From contig CAZTJC010000009.1 in NCBI GenBank assembly GCA_964613945.1, forward strand, positions 62,001 to 126,000: a stretch of DNA of 64,000 bases, written 5' to 3'. The position numbers and the translations under genes are program-made. The notes under the pieces were generated by a model that ran no database searches, had not been told where the DNA came from, and worked only from the letters and a program-made list of their open reading frames with translations. Numbering within the stretch: position 1 is the first letter of the stretch; each line of letters begins with the position of its first letter. This DNA is from JAVVHH01 sp964613945 (lineage in GTDB: Bacteria > Pseudomonadota > Alphaproteobacteria > Acetobacterales > Acetobacteraceae). Positions 23,753-32,588 of this stretch are shown here, piece after piece.

Positions 23753-25987
23753 TCAGAAACGGAGATCATGCTCGCGCGCCCACGAGGCGATCGGCTCGCG
23801 CAAGCTGGCCGGCCCGGCCTGCGTGCGCCGCAGCGCCGTCAGCACGTCGCGCAACGCGTCGAGATCGACCTGCGCCAGCATGGATTTCAGCCGCAACAGG
23901 CTCGGCGCCGGCATGGACAGCGTGGTGATCCCGATCGCGGCCAGCACCATGGCGTCCAGCGGGCGGGACGCGTGCTCGCCGCAGACGGACACGTCGACAT
24001 TCTCTTTCCGCGCCGCATCCACCACTCGTTCCAGCGCATCGAGCACCGGGGCGGAGAGCAGGTCGTAACGGTTGGCCAGCGCGGGGGTGCCACGGTCGGC
24101 CGCGAACAAAAACTGCAGCAGGTCGTTCGACCCGATGGAGACGAAATCCGCCTCGGCCATCAGCGCCGGCAGTTGAAACAACAGCGCCGGCACCTCGATC
24201 ATGCTGCCGACGCTCAACTCGATCGGCGCCGGGCGAACGCGGGCGGCTTCGGTAAACAACAGGCTCTTGGCGGCGCGGAACTCGGCCACGGTCGCCACCA
24301 TCGGGAACATGATCGACAGCTTGCGTCCGCCCGCGGCCAGCAACAGCGCGCGCAGCTGCCGGCGCAGCATGGCGGGCCGATCGAGGCCGATGCGCAGGCT
24401 GCGCCAGCCCATGGCCGGGTTCTCCTCCACCTGGGGCGGAGCGTCCTTGAGCATCTTGTCGCCGCCAAGGTCCAGCGTGCGGAACCGTACTGGCCGGTCG
24501 CCGGCGGCATCCAGCACGCGGGCATACAGCGCCGCCTGTTCCGGCACGTCGGCCACCTCGCCGCGGGCCAGCATGGCGATCTCGGTGCGGAACAGGCCAA
24601 TCCCGTCCGCCCCGGTGTTGTCGAGCTGCTCCATCTCGCGCGCCAGTCCGACGTTGAGCTGCAGATGCAGGCGCACGCCGTCCTTGCTGCGGGCCGGCAG
24701 CGAACGCTGGGCGGCGAAGCCCGCCTCGATCTCCTGCCGGATCAGCAACGCCTGCTGGAAGCTGGCGCGGACCTCCGGCGCCGGACGAAGGATGAGCTGC
24801 CCCTCGTCGGCGTCGAGGATCGCCTCGTCGCCGTTCTCGACCGCCTCGAGCATCCCGGCCGCGCCGCCCAGCGCCGGCAGCCCGAGCGCCCGCGCCAGAA
24901 TCGCGGCATGGCCGGCATTGCTGCCTTCCTCGATCACCACGCCACCAATCCCGCGCGCATGCCACTCGAGCAGTTGCGCCGGGCCGAGCCGACGCGCGAG
25001 CAGGATCGCACCCTGCGGGATCGCCAACGGTGCCTCACCGCCATCGAGCGCGGCCAGCATCCGCTCGGCCATCTCTTCCAGATCGGACAACCGCTCGCGC
25101 AGATACGGGTCCTGGATGCGCCGCATCCGCTCGCGGACCTGATACGACACCCGGTGCACCGCCGCTTCCGCCGACAGGCCACTCTTGGCCGCCTCGGCGA
25201 CCCGGCGCAGCCATCCCTCGTCGGCCGACACCAGCCGAGTCGCCTCCAGCACCTCGCGGGCGTCGTCATCGTCGGGCCGGCTGGAATCGATCAACTCGTC
25301 CAGCGTCTTCTGGATCGACGCCGCCGCCGCCGTGATGCGGGCCATCTCCACCTGCGGATCCTCGGCCAGCAACCGCCGCACCGGCGCGCCCATGCCGTGC
25401 AGCACCACCGGACCGATCACCAGGCCCGGCGCGATCGGCAACGCATCGAATTGCCGCGGCAACACGCTGCCGAGCCCGTCCGCGGCATCGGTCACGCCGC
25501 TGGCGGCCAGTAATTCGGCCAGCAGCATCGCCACCGTCTCGAGCCCATCGACCTCGTCGTCGGTGTAACGGCGCGGCAGCAGGTCCTGCACGGTCAATAC
25601 GCCCAGCGTGCGCCCGGCGCGGCGCAGCGGCACCGCCAGCAACGAGGCGAATATCTCCTCACCGGTCTCCGGGCGGTAGGCGAAGGCTGGATGACTCTGC
25701 GCGTCCGGCAGGTTCTGCACCGTCGCTGTCGCCGCCGCGATGCCGACGATACCCTCGCCGACGCGCAGCCGGGTGCGCCCGACCGCCTCCTGCCGCAGCC
25801 CCATCGTCGCGGCCAACTCGAGCACGTCGCCGGACCGCATGGCGTAGATGGCGCACACCGCTGCCGTCATCTCGGCCCCGATCAGCTGCGCCAGGGCGTT
25901 CAGCGCGTCGCGTCCGCCAGGAGGCCCGTCGGCACTGGCTGCCATCATCGCGCGAAGCCGGGCCAATAGGCGGCGGCTTCCCGCCAT
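23753..25987 (-). CDS. ptsP: PTS-Ntr enzyme I (phosphoenolpyruvate-protein phosphotransferase)
   Basis: A 744-residue PtsP: an N-terminal GAF domain (about 20-165), the phosphohistidine domain with active His360 in SNAGHAAILARALGLPA, and the PEP-binding barrel (FRTLDLGGDKML, SIGSNDLLQFLFAADRG, VCGEHASRP with the Cys proton donor). It starts the nitrogen-PTS phosphorelay using PEP; the GAF domain usually senses glutamine or 2-oxoglutarate. Start ATG 25987 forms TGATG with the preceding stop, so it is coupled to the monooxygenase. NPr and EIIA-Ntr partners are not in the window. Confidence 0.93.
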   Translation of the reverse strand: MAGSRRLLARLRAMMAASADGPPGGRDALNALAQLIGAEMTAAVCAIYAMRSGDVLELAATMGLRQEAVGRTRLRVGEGIVGIAAATATVQNLPDAQSHPAFAYRPETGEEIFASLLAVPLRRAGRTLGVLTVQDLLPRRYTDDEVDGLETVAMLLAELLAASGVTDAADGLGSVLPRQFDALPIAPGLVIGPVVLHGMGAPVRRLLAEDPQVEMARITAAAASIQKTLDELIDSSRPDDDDAREVLEATRLVSADEGWLRRVAEAAKSGLSAEAAVHRVSYQVRERMRRIQDPYLRERLSDLEEMAERMLAALDGGEAPLAIPQGAILLARRLGPAQLLEWHARGIGGVVIEEGSNAGHAAILARALGLPALGGAAGMLEAVENGDEAILDADEGQLILRPAPEVRASFQQALLIRQEIEAGFAAQRSLPARSKDGVRLHLQLNVGLAREMEQLDNTGADGIGLFRTEIAMLARGEVADVPEQAALYARVLDAAGDRPVRFRTLDLGGDKMLKDAPPQVEENPAMGWRSLRIGLDRPAMLRRQLRALLLAAGGRKLSIMFPMVATVAEFRAAKSLLFTEAARVRPAPIELSVGSMIEVPALLFQLPALMAEADFVSIGSNDLLQFLFAADRGTPALANRYDLLSAPVLDALERVVDAARKENVDVSVCGEHASRPLDAMVLAAIGITTLSMPAPSLLRLKSMLAQVDLDALRDVLTALRRTQAGPASLREPIASWAREHDLRF

Positions 25988-27072
25988 CAGACGAGCCGGG
26001 TGGTGCGACCCGTGCCTCGACGCGAAAGCACGTCGCAAGCCTGGTCGACGAGTTCGCCGATGATGTCCGCCACCGGCTGTTCGGCACTCACCATGCCCAC
26101 GGATTGACCGGCCATCAGGGAGCCATTCTCGACGTCGCCGTCGATCACCGCGCGCCGCAGCGCACCGGCCCAGAAATGTTCGATCGAGAGTTGCCCCTGC
26201 TCGCGGGTGATCGCGCCGGACATCACCTGTGCGATCACGTCGGCCTGGTGGGCCATGAAGCGCTCCGTGCCGTGATTGGCCAGGCCGCGGACCGGAATAA
26301 CGGGAAAGCGCGGGTCGAGCTGAACGCTCGGCAACGCGTCGCGGGCGCGGGCTCCGATAAACGCCTGCTTGAACCGCGGATGCGCGATGCTTTCGCTCGC
26401 CGCGGCGAACCGGGTGCCGACCTGTGCGCCGGCAGCGCCCATCTCGAGAAAGGCGAGTAATGCCTCGCCACGGCCGATGCCGCCGGCCACGAACACGGGG
26501 ACCTCGTCGATGTAGGGCAGGATCTCCTGCGCCAGCACGCCGAGCGAGACCGGGCCGATATGCCCACCCGCCTCCGACCCCTCAATGATCAGCGCGTCGG
26601 CCCCGCCGCGGATCAGTCGCTTGGCCAGCACCAGCGCCGGCGCGAAGCAGATCAGGCGCATCCCGGCCTCCTTGACCGCCCGCACTGCCTCGCCCCGGGG
26701 CAACCCGCCCGCCAGCACCACGTGCCCGACCTTCGCCTCGCGGCACACCCGGATCAGGTCGAGCAGATCGGGATGCATGGTGATCAGGTTGACGCCGAAC
26801 GGCCGGTCGGTCAGCGCCTGTGTCGCCGCGATCTCGGCAGCCAGTGCGGCCGGTGGCATGGAGCCGCAGGCGATGACGCCGAAACCGCCGGCGTTGGAGA
26901 TCGAGGATACCAGGTGGCGCTCGCTGAGCCAGCTCATCGCGCCGCCCAGGATGGCGTAGCGCGTGCCCAGGAAGGCCCGGCCGCGCACCGAAAGCCGGTC
27001 GAACTCAGCCCGAACCAGCGCGTCCGACGCTACGGCGTCGGATGCGAGGTCGGACTGGAGCGTATCAGGCAT
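25987..27072 (-). CDS. Nitronate monooxygenase family FMN protein
   Basis: A 361-residue FMN-dependent TIM-barrel protein of the 2-nitropropane dioxygenase / nitronate monooxygenase family. YAILGGAMSWLSERHLVSSISNAGGFGVIACG is the N-terminal FMN segment; IIEGSEAGGHIGP carries the His/Gly flavin contacts; VFVAGGIGRGEALLAFLEMGAAGAQVGTRF is the phosphate-binding end. It oxidises alkyl nitronates in characterised members. Start ATG 27072 overlaps the lysC stop by 8 bases and its own stop overlaps ptsP by one. It is thus wedged translationally between aspartokinase and enzyme I-Ntr. Confidence 0.88.
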   Translation of the reverse strand: MPDTLQSDLASDAVASDALVRAEFDRLSVRGRAFLGTRYAILGGAMSWLSERHLVSSISNAGGFGVIACGSMPPAALAAEIAATQALTDRPFGVNLITMHPDLLDLIRVCREAKVGHVVLAGGLPRGEAVRAVKEAGMRLICFAPALVLAKRLIRGGADALIIEGSEAGGHIGPVSLGVLAQEILPYIDEVPVFVAGGIGRGEALLAFLEMGAAGAQVGTRFAAASESIAHPRFKQAFIGARARDALPSVQLDPRFPVIPVRGLANHGTERFMAHQADVIAQVMSGAITREQGQLSIEHFWAGALRRAVIDGDVENGSLMAGQSVGMVSAEQPVADIIGELVDQACDVLSRRGTGRTTRLV

Positions 27073-28279
27073 CGAGCCCGTAGGCCGTGTGCAACGCACG
27101 CACGGCCAGCTCGGTGTATTCGGCACCGATCAGCACGCTGACCTTGATCTCGCTGGTCGAGATGACCTGGATGTTGATCCCCTTGGCTGCCAGCGTCGCG
27201 AACATCGTGTTGGCGATACCGGCGTGGCTGCGCATGCCAACGCCGACGACGCTGATCTTGGCGACGTCCGAGTCCGTCAACACCGCCGCCGCGGCGATCT
27301 CGGCACTTCGCTCGGCCAGGATCTGCTCGGCACGCGGCAGGTCGGTGCGGCCGACCGTGAACGTCATGTCGGTGGTCCCTTCGGCTGAGACGCTCTGGAC
27401 GATCATGTCGACGTTGACGTTGGCCGCCGATAGCGGCCCGAAGATCGCGGCGGCTACGCCCGGCCGGTCCGGCACGTGGCGCAGGGTGATGCGCGCTTCG
27501 TCGCGGGAGTATGCGATGCCGGATACGACTACCTGTTCCAAAATCTCATCCTCGTCCACGACCAGTGTTCCCGGCCGATCCTCGAAGCTGCTCAGAACCT
27601 GAACGCGTACCCGCTGCTTCATCGCGAGTTCGACGCTGCGGGTTTGCAGCACCTTTGCGCCGACCGACGCCAACTCCAGCATCTCCTCATACGAGATCCT
27701 GTCCAGTTTACGCGCGCGGGCGACGATGCGTGGGTCCGTCGTGTAGATACCGTCCACGTCAGTATAGATGTCGCAGCGATCCGCCTTCAACCCGGCTGCG
27801 AGCGCCACCGCGGATGTATCTGATCCGCCACGACCCAGGGTGGTGATCCGCTCGCCCGGGCCGATGCCCTGGAAGCCAGCAACCACGGGCACCCGACCCG
27901 CCTGCATCTCGGCCAGCAAGGCCTCGCCCTCGACCGCGGTAATACGCGCCCGGCCATGCGCATCGTCCGTCTGCAACGGGATCTGCCATCCTGCCCATGA
28001 CCGCGACTCGACGCCCAGCGCCTGCAGCGCGATCGCCGTCAGCCCGGCGGTGACCTGCTCGCCGGTGGCGACGACGGAGTCGTACTCGCGCTGGTCGTGC
28101 AGCGGCGCCAGGCTCTGGCACCAGGCGACGAGCTGGTTGGTGACGCCTGACATCGCCGACACGACCACGGCGACCTCGTTGCCGGCATCGACCTCGCGCT
28201 TGACCTTGAGGGCCACGTTCCGGATGCGGTCGAGATCGGCTACCGAGGTGCCGCCGAACTTCATCACAATCCGCGCCAT
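27065..28279 (-). CDS. lysC: Aspartokinase
   Basis: A 404-residue monofunctional aspartokinase, the first step of lysine, threonine and methionine synthesis (aspartate to 4-phosphoaspartate). The kinase domain begins MARIVMKFGGTSVADLDRIRNVA and includes VVSAMSGVTNQL, TLGRGGSDTSAVALAA and YTDVDGIYTTDPR. Two C-terminal ACT domains (ITLRHVPDRPGVAAAIFGPL, then ISVVGVGMRSHAGIANTMFATLAAKGINIQVISTSEIKVS as a long run) give feedback control. First gene of a coupled lysC - monooxygenase - ptsP unit; divergent from ubiG across 60 bases. Confidence 0.95.
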   Translation of the reverse strand: MARIVMKFGGTSVADLDRIRNVALKVKREVDAGNEVAVVVSAMSGVTNQLVAWCQSLAPLHDQREYDSVVATGEQVTAGLTAIALQALGVESRSWAGWQIPLQTDDAHGRARITAVEGEALLAEMQAGRVPVVAGFQGIGPGERITTLGRGGSDTSAVALAAGLKADRCDIYTDVDGIYTTDPRIVARARKLDRISYEEMLELASVGAKVLQTRSVELAMKQRVRVQVLSSFEDRPGTLVVDEDEILEQVVVSGIAYSRDEARITLRHVPDRPGVAAAIFGPLSAANVNVDMIVQSVSAEGTTDMTFTVGRTDLPRAEQILAERSAEIAAAAVLTDSDVAKISVVGVGMRSHAGIANTMFATLAAKGINIQVISTSEIKVSVLIGAEYTELAVRALHTAYGLDA

Positions 28280-28339
28280 ACCGACCTTGCCCGCTACACC
28301 AAACACGACGACATAACGGCCTGATCTCGCAGGGGCAAC

Positions 28340-29044
28340 ATGACCAACACGCAACCCGGCTCCGCCCTGCCGGACGAAATCGCCAAATTCAACCGTCTCG
28401 CGGCCGAATGGTGGGACCCGGCGGGTCCCATGGCGCCGCTGCACGCGATGAATCCGCTACGCACCGGCTGGGTCGACGAACGCATCCCGGAACGCGGCCG
28501 CCTGCTCGACGTCGGCTGCGGCGCCGGCCTGGCCGCGGAGGCGTTCGCGCGGATGGGTTACGACGTGCTGGGGATCGATGCGGCCGCCGACCCGATCATG
28601 GCGGCCACGGCGCATGCCGAAGGTGCCGGGCTGAACCTGGCCTACCGGGTCGCAACGGCGGAGGCGCTGCTGGCCGAAGGGGCGCGTTTCCCGGTCATAA
28701 CGGCGCTGGAGGTGGTCGAGCACGTGGCAAATCCTGCCCAATTTCTCGCCCTGTTGTCCGGTCTGCTCGAGCCCGGTGGTTCCCTGTTCATCTCGACGTT
28801 GAACCGCACGCTTCGCTCGCTCGCCGTGGGCAAGATCGGCGCGGAGTACATCGCGCGCTTGCTGCCTACCGGCACACACGAGTGGCAACGCTTCATCACG
28901 CCGGCCGAACTGGACCGTGCCGCACGTTCCGCCGGGCTGCGGCTGGTGGCGACACGCGGCATGAGCTACGACCTGCGCAAGCGCGCTTGGCACGGCTCGG
29001 CCGATCTCTCGGTCAACTATCTGGCGATGCTGAGGCGCAGCTAG
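28340..29044 (+). CDS. ubiG: Ubiquinone biosynthesis O-methyltransferase
   Basis: A 234-residue UbiG, catalysing the two O-methylations of ubiquinone synthesis. Start MTNTQPGSALPDEIAKFNRLAAEWWDP is characteristic; LLDVGCGAGLAAEAFARMG is the SAM loop, followed by VLGIDAAADPIMAA and VITALEVVEHVANP. AGGGGC just before the ATG serves as ribosome-binding site. The last 4 bases overlap the stop of the convergent Lrp-type regulator. Confidence 0.94.
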   Translation: MTNTQPGSALPDEIAKFNRLAAEWWDPAGPMAPLHAMNPLRTGWVDERIPERGRLLDVGCGAGLAAEAFARMGYDVLGIDAAADPIMAATAHAEGAGLNLAYRVATAEALLAEGARFPVITALEVVEHVANPAQFLALLSGLLEPGGSLFISTLNRTLRSLAVGKIGAEYIARLLPTGTHEWQRFITPAELDRAARSAGLRLVATRGMSYDLRKRAWHGSADLSVNYLAMLRRS

Positions 29045-29502
29045 CGCGCGTAATCGAGCGGCAGCGCCGTGGTGGATTTGATCGTCTCCATCGCGAAGCT
29101 GGCGCTGACGTCGTTCAGGTCGATCCGCTCGATCAATCGCTTGTAGACGCGGTCATAGCCCGCGATGTCGGGCACGACGATGTGCAGCAGGTAATCCACC
29201 TCGCCCGCCATCCGGTAGAAACCGACCACCTCGGGCAGCGCCATGACGGTCGCGGTGAACGTCTCCGCCCACTCCTTCTTGTGCTGGCTGGTCCGCACGC
29301 TGACGAACACGTCGACGCCCAGGTTGATCGCCTTGGCATCCAGCAAGGCGACGCGGGCGCGAATCACGCCCTCGTTGGTCAATCTTTGAACCCGGCGCCA
29401 ACACGGCGACGGCGAGAGCCCGGTTTTCTCCGCCAACTCGGCCAGCGGCAACGACGCATCCCGCTGAAGCCAGTAGAGAATCCGTCGATCGGCATCGTCC
29501 AT
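29041..29502 (-). CDS. Lrp/AsnC family transcriptional regulator
   Basis: A 153-residue regulator: winged HTH (MDDADRRILYWLQRDASLPLAELAEKTGLSPSPCWRRVQRL region) and a RAM/ACT-like effector domain (VFVSVRTSQHKKEWAETF, VGFYRMAGEVDYLLHIVVPDIAGYDRVY). CWRRV in the recognition helix is typical of the group acting on amino-acid genes. Effector and targets unknown; divergent from the DUF6356 gene across a 129-base AT-richer spacer, which probably holds both promoters. Confidence 0.9.
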   Translation of the reverse strand: MDDADRRILYWLQRDASLPLAELAEKTGLSPSPCWRRVQRLTNEGVIRARVALLDAKAINLGVDVFVSVRTSQHKKEWAETFTATVMALPEVVGFYRMAGEVDYLLHIVVPDIAGYDRVYKRLIERIDLNDVSASFAMETIKSTTALPLDYAR

Positions 29503-29631
29503 GCAGAGATTTACCGCAAAATGCGCCCAAAGCGGAATAGATTACCCGGCAATGCCGAAAGTTTCCCCAAAAACGACATCAATTTGCAAAGCGTCGTTGG
29601 CATGCTTCGACCGTCAGCACGGAGCAGGACC

Positions 29632-29856
29632 ATGGACGTTTCTTTCACCAAGCACCCGGAAGCCGTCGGCGAGACCTACGGCGAGCATTTCATGGTCGCG
29701 TCCAGCTTCGGCACCGCGATGATCCTCGGCGGGCTCGCCTGCATGGTTCACGGCATCCTACCGTTCCTGTTCACCAGCACGGGGTCACAGACGGTGAAGC
29801 GGCTGCATGACCGGATGGTCGTCTCCCGTCACCGGGCTGCCGCAGCAACGGCATAG
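29632..29856 (+). CDS. DUF6356 family small membrane protein
   Basis: A 74-residue protein: MDVSFTKHPEAVGETYGEHF, then one hydrophobic helix (about 22-46, ASSFGTAMILGGLACMVHGILPFLF) and a basic tail with VKRLHDRMVVSRH. The conserved TKHP..VGETYGEH start and the size fit DUF6356, a family of unknown function frequent in alphaproteobacteria. Start ATG 29632 is preceded by AGGA. Convergent with DUF1178 and divergent from the Lrp gene. Confidence 0.75.
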   Translation: MDVSFTKHPEAVGETYGEHFMVASSFGTAMILGGLACMVHGILPFLFTSTGSQTVKRLHDRMVVSRHRAAAATA

Positions 29857-30312
29857 TCAGCCATCGGCGCGCGGAACCCAGGGGATCCGCGCGACATCGA
29901 TGCCCTCATCGGCCAGCGCCTCGGCCTGCTCGGCGGTCGATTCGCCGTAGATGTTGCGCTTGTCGCTCTCGCCGCGGTGGATGCGACGGGCTTCGTCGGC
30001 GAAGTCAGGCCCGACGTAGTCGCTGGTCCGCTCGATCTCGGCCCTGACGCGCTGCAAGGCGGCGCGCATCTGGTCGGGCAACCCGGCCGCAGTCTTCTCG
30101 ATCGGCGGCTTCGGAGCTTCGACTTCGGCAACGGCTTTGGTGCGGCCCTTGCGCGGGATCGCCGGCGCCATCAGCGCCCGCGACACGGCGCTGTCACCGC
30201 ATTCGGGGCACGTCACCAGGCCCATCCCGGCCTGAGTGTCGAAGGTGGCACTGTCCTTGAACCAGCCTTCGAACTTGTGCTCTGCCCCGCAGATCAGCGT
30301 GTAGTGGATCAG
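29857..30312 (-). CDS. DUF1178 family protein, apparently with a CTG start
   Basis: A 151-residue protein when read from CTG 30312: LIHYTLICGAEHKFEGWFKDS, then GLVTCPECGDSAVSRALMAPA and a C-terminal helical part. The Cys-x3-His and CPEC pairs look like a small zinc site. The N-terminus aligns with the usual MIRYDL.C..GH.FEGWF of DUF1178. No ATG, GTG or TTG precedes it in frame before a TAA; another CTG at 30318 overlaps the grxC stop as CTGA. Starting at ATG 30225 would delete the first zinc pair. Function of the family is unknown. Confidence 0.75.
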   Translation of the reverse strand: MIHYTLICGAEHKFEGWFKDSATFDTQAGMGLVTCPECGDSAVSRALMAPAIPRKGRTKAVAEVEAPKPPIEKTAAGLPDQMRAALQRVRAEIERTSDYVGPDFADEARRIHRGESDKRNIYGESTAEQAEALADEGIDVARIPWVPRADG

Positions 30313-30314
30313 CG

Positions 30315-30569
30315 TCAGGCCGCCTTGAGCAACGGGTCGAGCTTACCCGCCCGATCCAACGCGACCAGGTCGTCGCAACCGCCAATCAACTGCCCGTCGA
30401 TGAAGATTTGCGGCACGGAGGTGCGGCCGGACCGGCGCACCGCCTCCGCCCGATCCGGTGAACCGTTCGGCGCGTTGATCTCTTTGTACTCGGCCCTCTT
30501 GCGGTCGAGCAGCGCCAGCGCACGCTCGCAGTAGGGACACCAGGGCTGGGTGTAGATCTCGATGGTCAT
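30315..30569 (-). CDS. grxC: Glutaredoxin 3
   Basis: An 84-residue glutaredoxin with the dithiol active site CPYC (Cys11, Cys14) in YTQPWCPYCERAL, the cis-Pro segment TSVPQIFIDG and the glutathione-binding GGCDDLVAL. It reduces disulfides and glutathione mixed disulfides in the cytoplasm. Start ATG 30569 gives the standard length; the frame stays open upstream without homology. Follows comF by 40 bases and overlaps the presumed start of DUF1178. Confidence 0.93.
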   Translation of the reverse strand: MTIEIYTQPWCPYCERALALLDRKRAEYKEINAPNGSPDRAEAVRRSGRTSVPQIFIDGQLIGGCDDLVALDRAGKLDPLLKAA

Positions 30570-30609
30570 GACGGAAAGATTTTGGCAGGCCTGGTCGCCT
30601 CTGCAAGGG

Positions 30610-31374
30610 TCAGCCATCCCAATGCTGCGATCGCACCCGCGCGGCCGCCAGCACGTCGACCCGGCTAGCGCCCGCGGCAAGCAGCGCCGCCACGCAGGCC
30701 CGCGCCGTGGCCCCGGACGTCAGCACGTCGTCGATCAGCAGCAGGCGGGCGCCGTCGATCGCCGGGCGCCGGGTCGCGCGAACGGCGATGGCGGCCTCCA
30801 TCTCGGCGCTGCGCCGCGCCGGCGACATCTCGGCCAGCGGGCTCGTCGGCCGGACCCGGCGCAACCCATCCAGCAATGCCGGCCGCCCGCTCAGGCGTGA
30901 CAGGGCACGGGCCAGCAGCGCCGCCTGATTGTACCGGCGCGACAGCATCCGGCTGCGATGCAGCGGCACCGGGACCAGCCAATCCGCCTCGCGTAGCAGC
31001 AACGCCCCCGCCCGTGCCATCATCGCGGCCAGCGCGCGGGCGTTCTCGACCCGGTCACCATATTTGAACGGCAGGATCAACCGCTTGGCCTGCGCGTCGT
31101 AGCGCAGCGCCGCACGCGCCTCTCCCCAGGGCGGCGGGTCCGCCAGGCAATTCGGGCAGGTGCCCGAGTGGCCACCGCGTTCCACGGTCTCGAACGGCAC
31201 GCCGCAGCGGGTGCAGCAGGGCGCGGTGATGAAATGCGTCTGCTCGAAGCACCCCGGGCAGAACTGGCCCGGCGCGCCGACCGGCTGATCGCAGGTCAAG
31301 CAATGCGGCGGCAGCAACAGGTCGAGCGCGAACCTGGTGGCCCGTCGTGCCGCGACCTCGAGGACGGCGCGCAT
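30610..31374 (-). CDS. ComF family phosphoribosyltransferase-like protein
   Basis: A 254-residue ComF-type protein: an N-terminal zinc ribbon with four CxxC pairs (CLTCDQ, CPGCF, CTRCG, CPNC) and a C-terminal phosphoribosyltransferase domain with the PRPP motif LLLIDDVLTSGATA. ComF is needed for DNA uptake in competent bacteria, but orphan copies in alphaproteobacteria have no proven role. Upstream of grxC, divergent from the methyltransferase with a 74-base shared promoter region. Confidence 0.88.
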   Translation of the reverse strand: MRAVLEVAARRATRFALDLLLPPHCLTCDQPVGAPGQFCPGCFEQTHFITAPCCTRCGVPFETVERGGHSGTCPNCLADPPPWGEARAALRYDAQAKRLILPFKYGDRVENARALAAMMARAGALLLREADWLVPVPLHRSRMLSRRYNQAALLARALSRLSGRPALLDGLRRVRPTSPLAEMSPARRSAEMEAAIAVRATRRPAIDGARLLLIDDVLTSGATARACVAALLAAGASRVDVLAAARVRSQHWDG

Positions 31375-31448
31375 GTCGCTCTCCGCAGATGTTAGTCTCA
31401 GGCTAATCCGTTGCGGCAGCCCTGGTCAAAGCATGGGCGCGACGGCAC

Positions 31449-32234
31449 ATGCGTCTGATGTCGGCTCCACAGATCTTTGACCGCCGCGCCGTGCGGCTTC
31501 ACCGCGACCGGGCGGCCGGGTTGGTGGGCCGGGTGCTGCCGGTGCTGGAGGAATGCGCCGAACGGCTGCTCGACCGGCTCGACGACACCAAGCGGGTATT
31601 CGGCCAGGCGTTGGACCTCGGTGGCCGCGGCGTCGTCACGCCGATCCTACGCAGTCGTGGCATCGAGGTGGTCAGCGCGGATCTGTCGGCGCGGATGGCG
31701 GCGCTCAACGGTGGGGCCTGCGTCGCCGCGGACGAGGAATGGTTGCCGTTCAAGCCGGCGAGTTTCGACCTGGTCGTTGCGAGCCTATCGCTGCATTGGG
31801 TCAACGACCTGCCTGGGGCGCTGATCCAGATCCGCCAGGTGTTGCGGCCGGACGGGTTGTTCCTCGCGAGCCTGCCCGCCCTGGGCACGCTGGGCGAGTT
31901 GCGCACGGCGCTGACGGAGGCGGAGGCGGCGCTGGGCGGCGTGTCGCCGCGGGTGTCGCCGTTTCCGGAACTGCGCGATCTGGCGAGTTTAATGGGTCGA
32001 GCCGGGTTCGCCGTGCCGGTGGCCGATGTCGAGGATATCGCCCTCTCCTACGCCGACCCGCTCGCATTGTTGCGCGACCTGCAGGCGGCCGGGGAGACCA
32101 ATGCCGTCAGCCAGCGCGATCGGCGGCGGCCCAAGGCGGCGCTGTTCGCCGCCGCGGCCAGCGCAATGATGGGCGCGGACGGGCGCTGCCCCGTGACACT
32201 CAAACTTGGAACAATGACGGGATGGGCGAGTTGA
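31449..32234 (+). CDS. SAM-dependent methyltransferase, NDUFAF5/BioC-like
   Basis: A 261-residue class I methyltransferase-fold protein. IFDRRAVRLHRDRAAG at the start and ALDLGGRG, LPFKPASFDLVVASLSLHWVNDLPGAL, IRQVLRPDGLFLASLPALGTL follow the pattern of NDUFAF5 relatives (arginine hydroxylation on complex I) and of BioC. The SAM loop is DLGGRG rather than D-G-G-G. Complex I maturation is plausible by family but not shown. The last bases overlap a possible alternative clpS start. Confidence 0.8.
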   Translation: MRLMSAPQIFDRRAVRLHRDRAAGLVGRVLPVLEECAERLLDRLDDTKRVFGQALDLGGRGVVTPILRSRGIEVVSADLSARMAALNGGACVAADEEWLPFKPASFDLVVASLSLHWVNDLPGALIQIRQVLRPDGLFLASLPALGTLGELRTALTEAEAALGGVSPRVSPFPELRDLASLMGRAGFAVPVADVEDIALSYADPLALLRDLQAAGETNAVSQRDRRRPKAALFAAAASAMMGADGRCPVTLKLGTMTGWAS

Positions 32235-32278
32235 ACACCAACACCGGGATGGTCTACGTGAGCGCCGGGGAGATCAGG

Positions 32279-32584
32279 ATGACCGATCAAGATCTGAGGC
32301 CACGGCTCAACACCGTTCTGGAGACGCAGCGACCGCGCCTGCACAAGGTCGTTCTGGTCAATGACGACTACACGCCGCGCGACTTTGTGGTGAAGGTGCT
32401 GAAGGGCGAGTTCCGGCTCACCGACAGCCAAGCCCACAAGGTGATGATGACGGCGCACCAGAAAGGCGTCTGCGTGGTCGGGGTGTTCACCAAGGAGATC
32501 GCCGAGAGCAAGGCGACCAACGCGACCGACGAGGCGCGCAAGAAGGGCTTCCCCCTGCTGCTCACCACCGAACCGGAAGAGTAG
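32279..32584 (+). CDS. clpS: ATP-dependent Clp protease adaptor ClpS
   Basis: A 101-residue ClpS: HKVVLVNDDYTPRDFVVKVL contains the N-degron pocket NDD and the following acidic/hydrophobic contacts, then AHKVMMTAHQKGVCVVGVFTKEIAE. It delivers N-end-rule substrates to ClpAP. ATG 32279 with GGGGAG seven bases upstream is preferred; ATG 32222 would add 19 residues and overlap the methyltransferase. ClpA is not next to it in this window. Confidence 0.93.
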   Translation: MTDQDLRPRLNTVLETQRPRLHKVVLVNDDYTPRDFVVKVLKGEFRLTDSQAHKVMMTAHQKGVCVVGVFTKEIAESKATNATDEARKKGFPLLLTTEPEE

Positions 32585-32588
32585 CCCC

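Noticed and set aside
23705..25513. 602-codon plus-strand open frame opposite ptsP
   Set aside because: Composition (Gln, His, Arg, Ala) is that of an antisense shadow, while the minus strand encodes a complete PtsP with active-site motifs.
28408..29631. Long plus-strand frame running through ubiG into DUF6356
   Set aside because: It is out of frame with ubiG; only the last 74 codons from ATG 29632 match a protein family.
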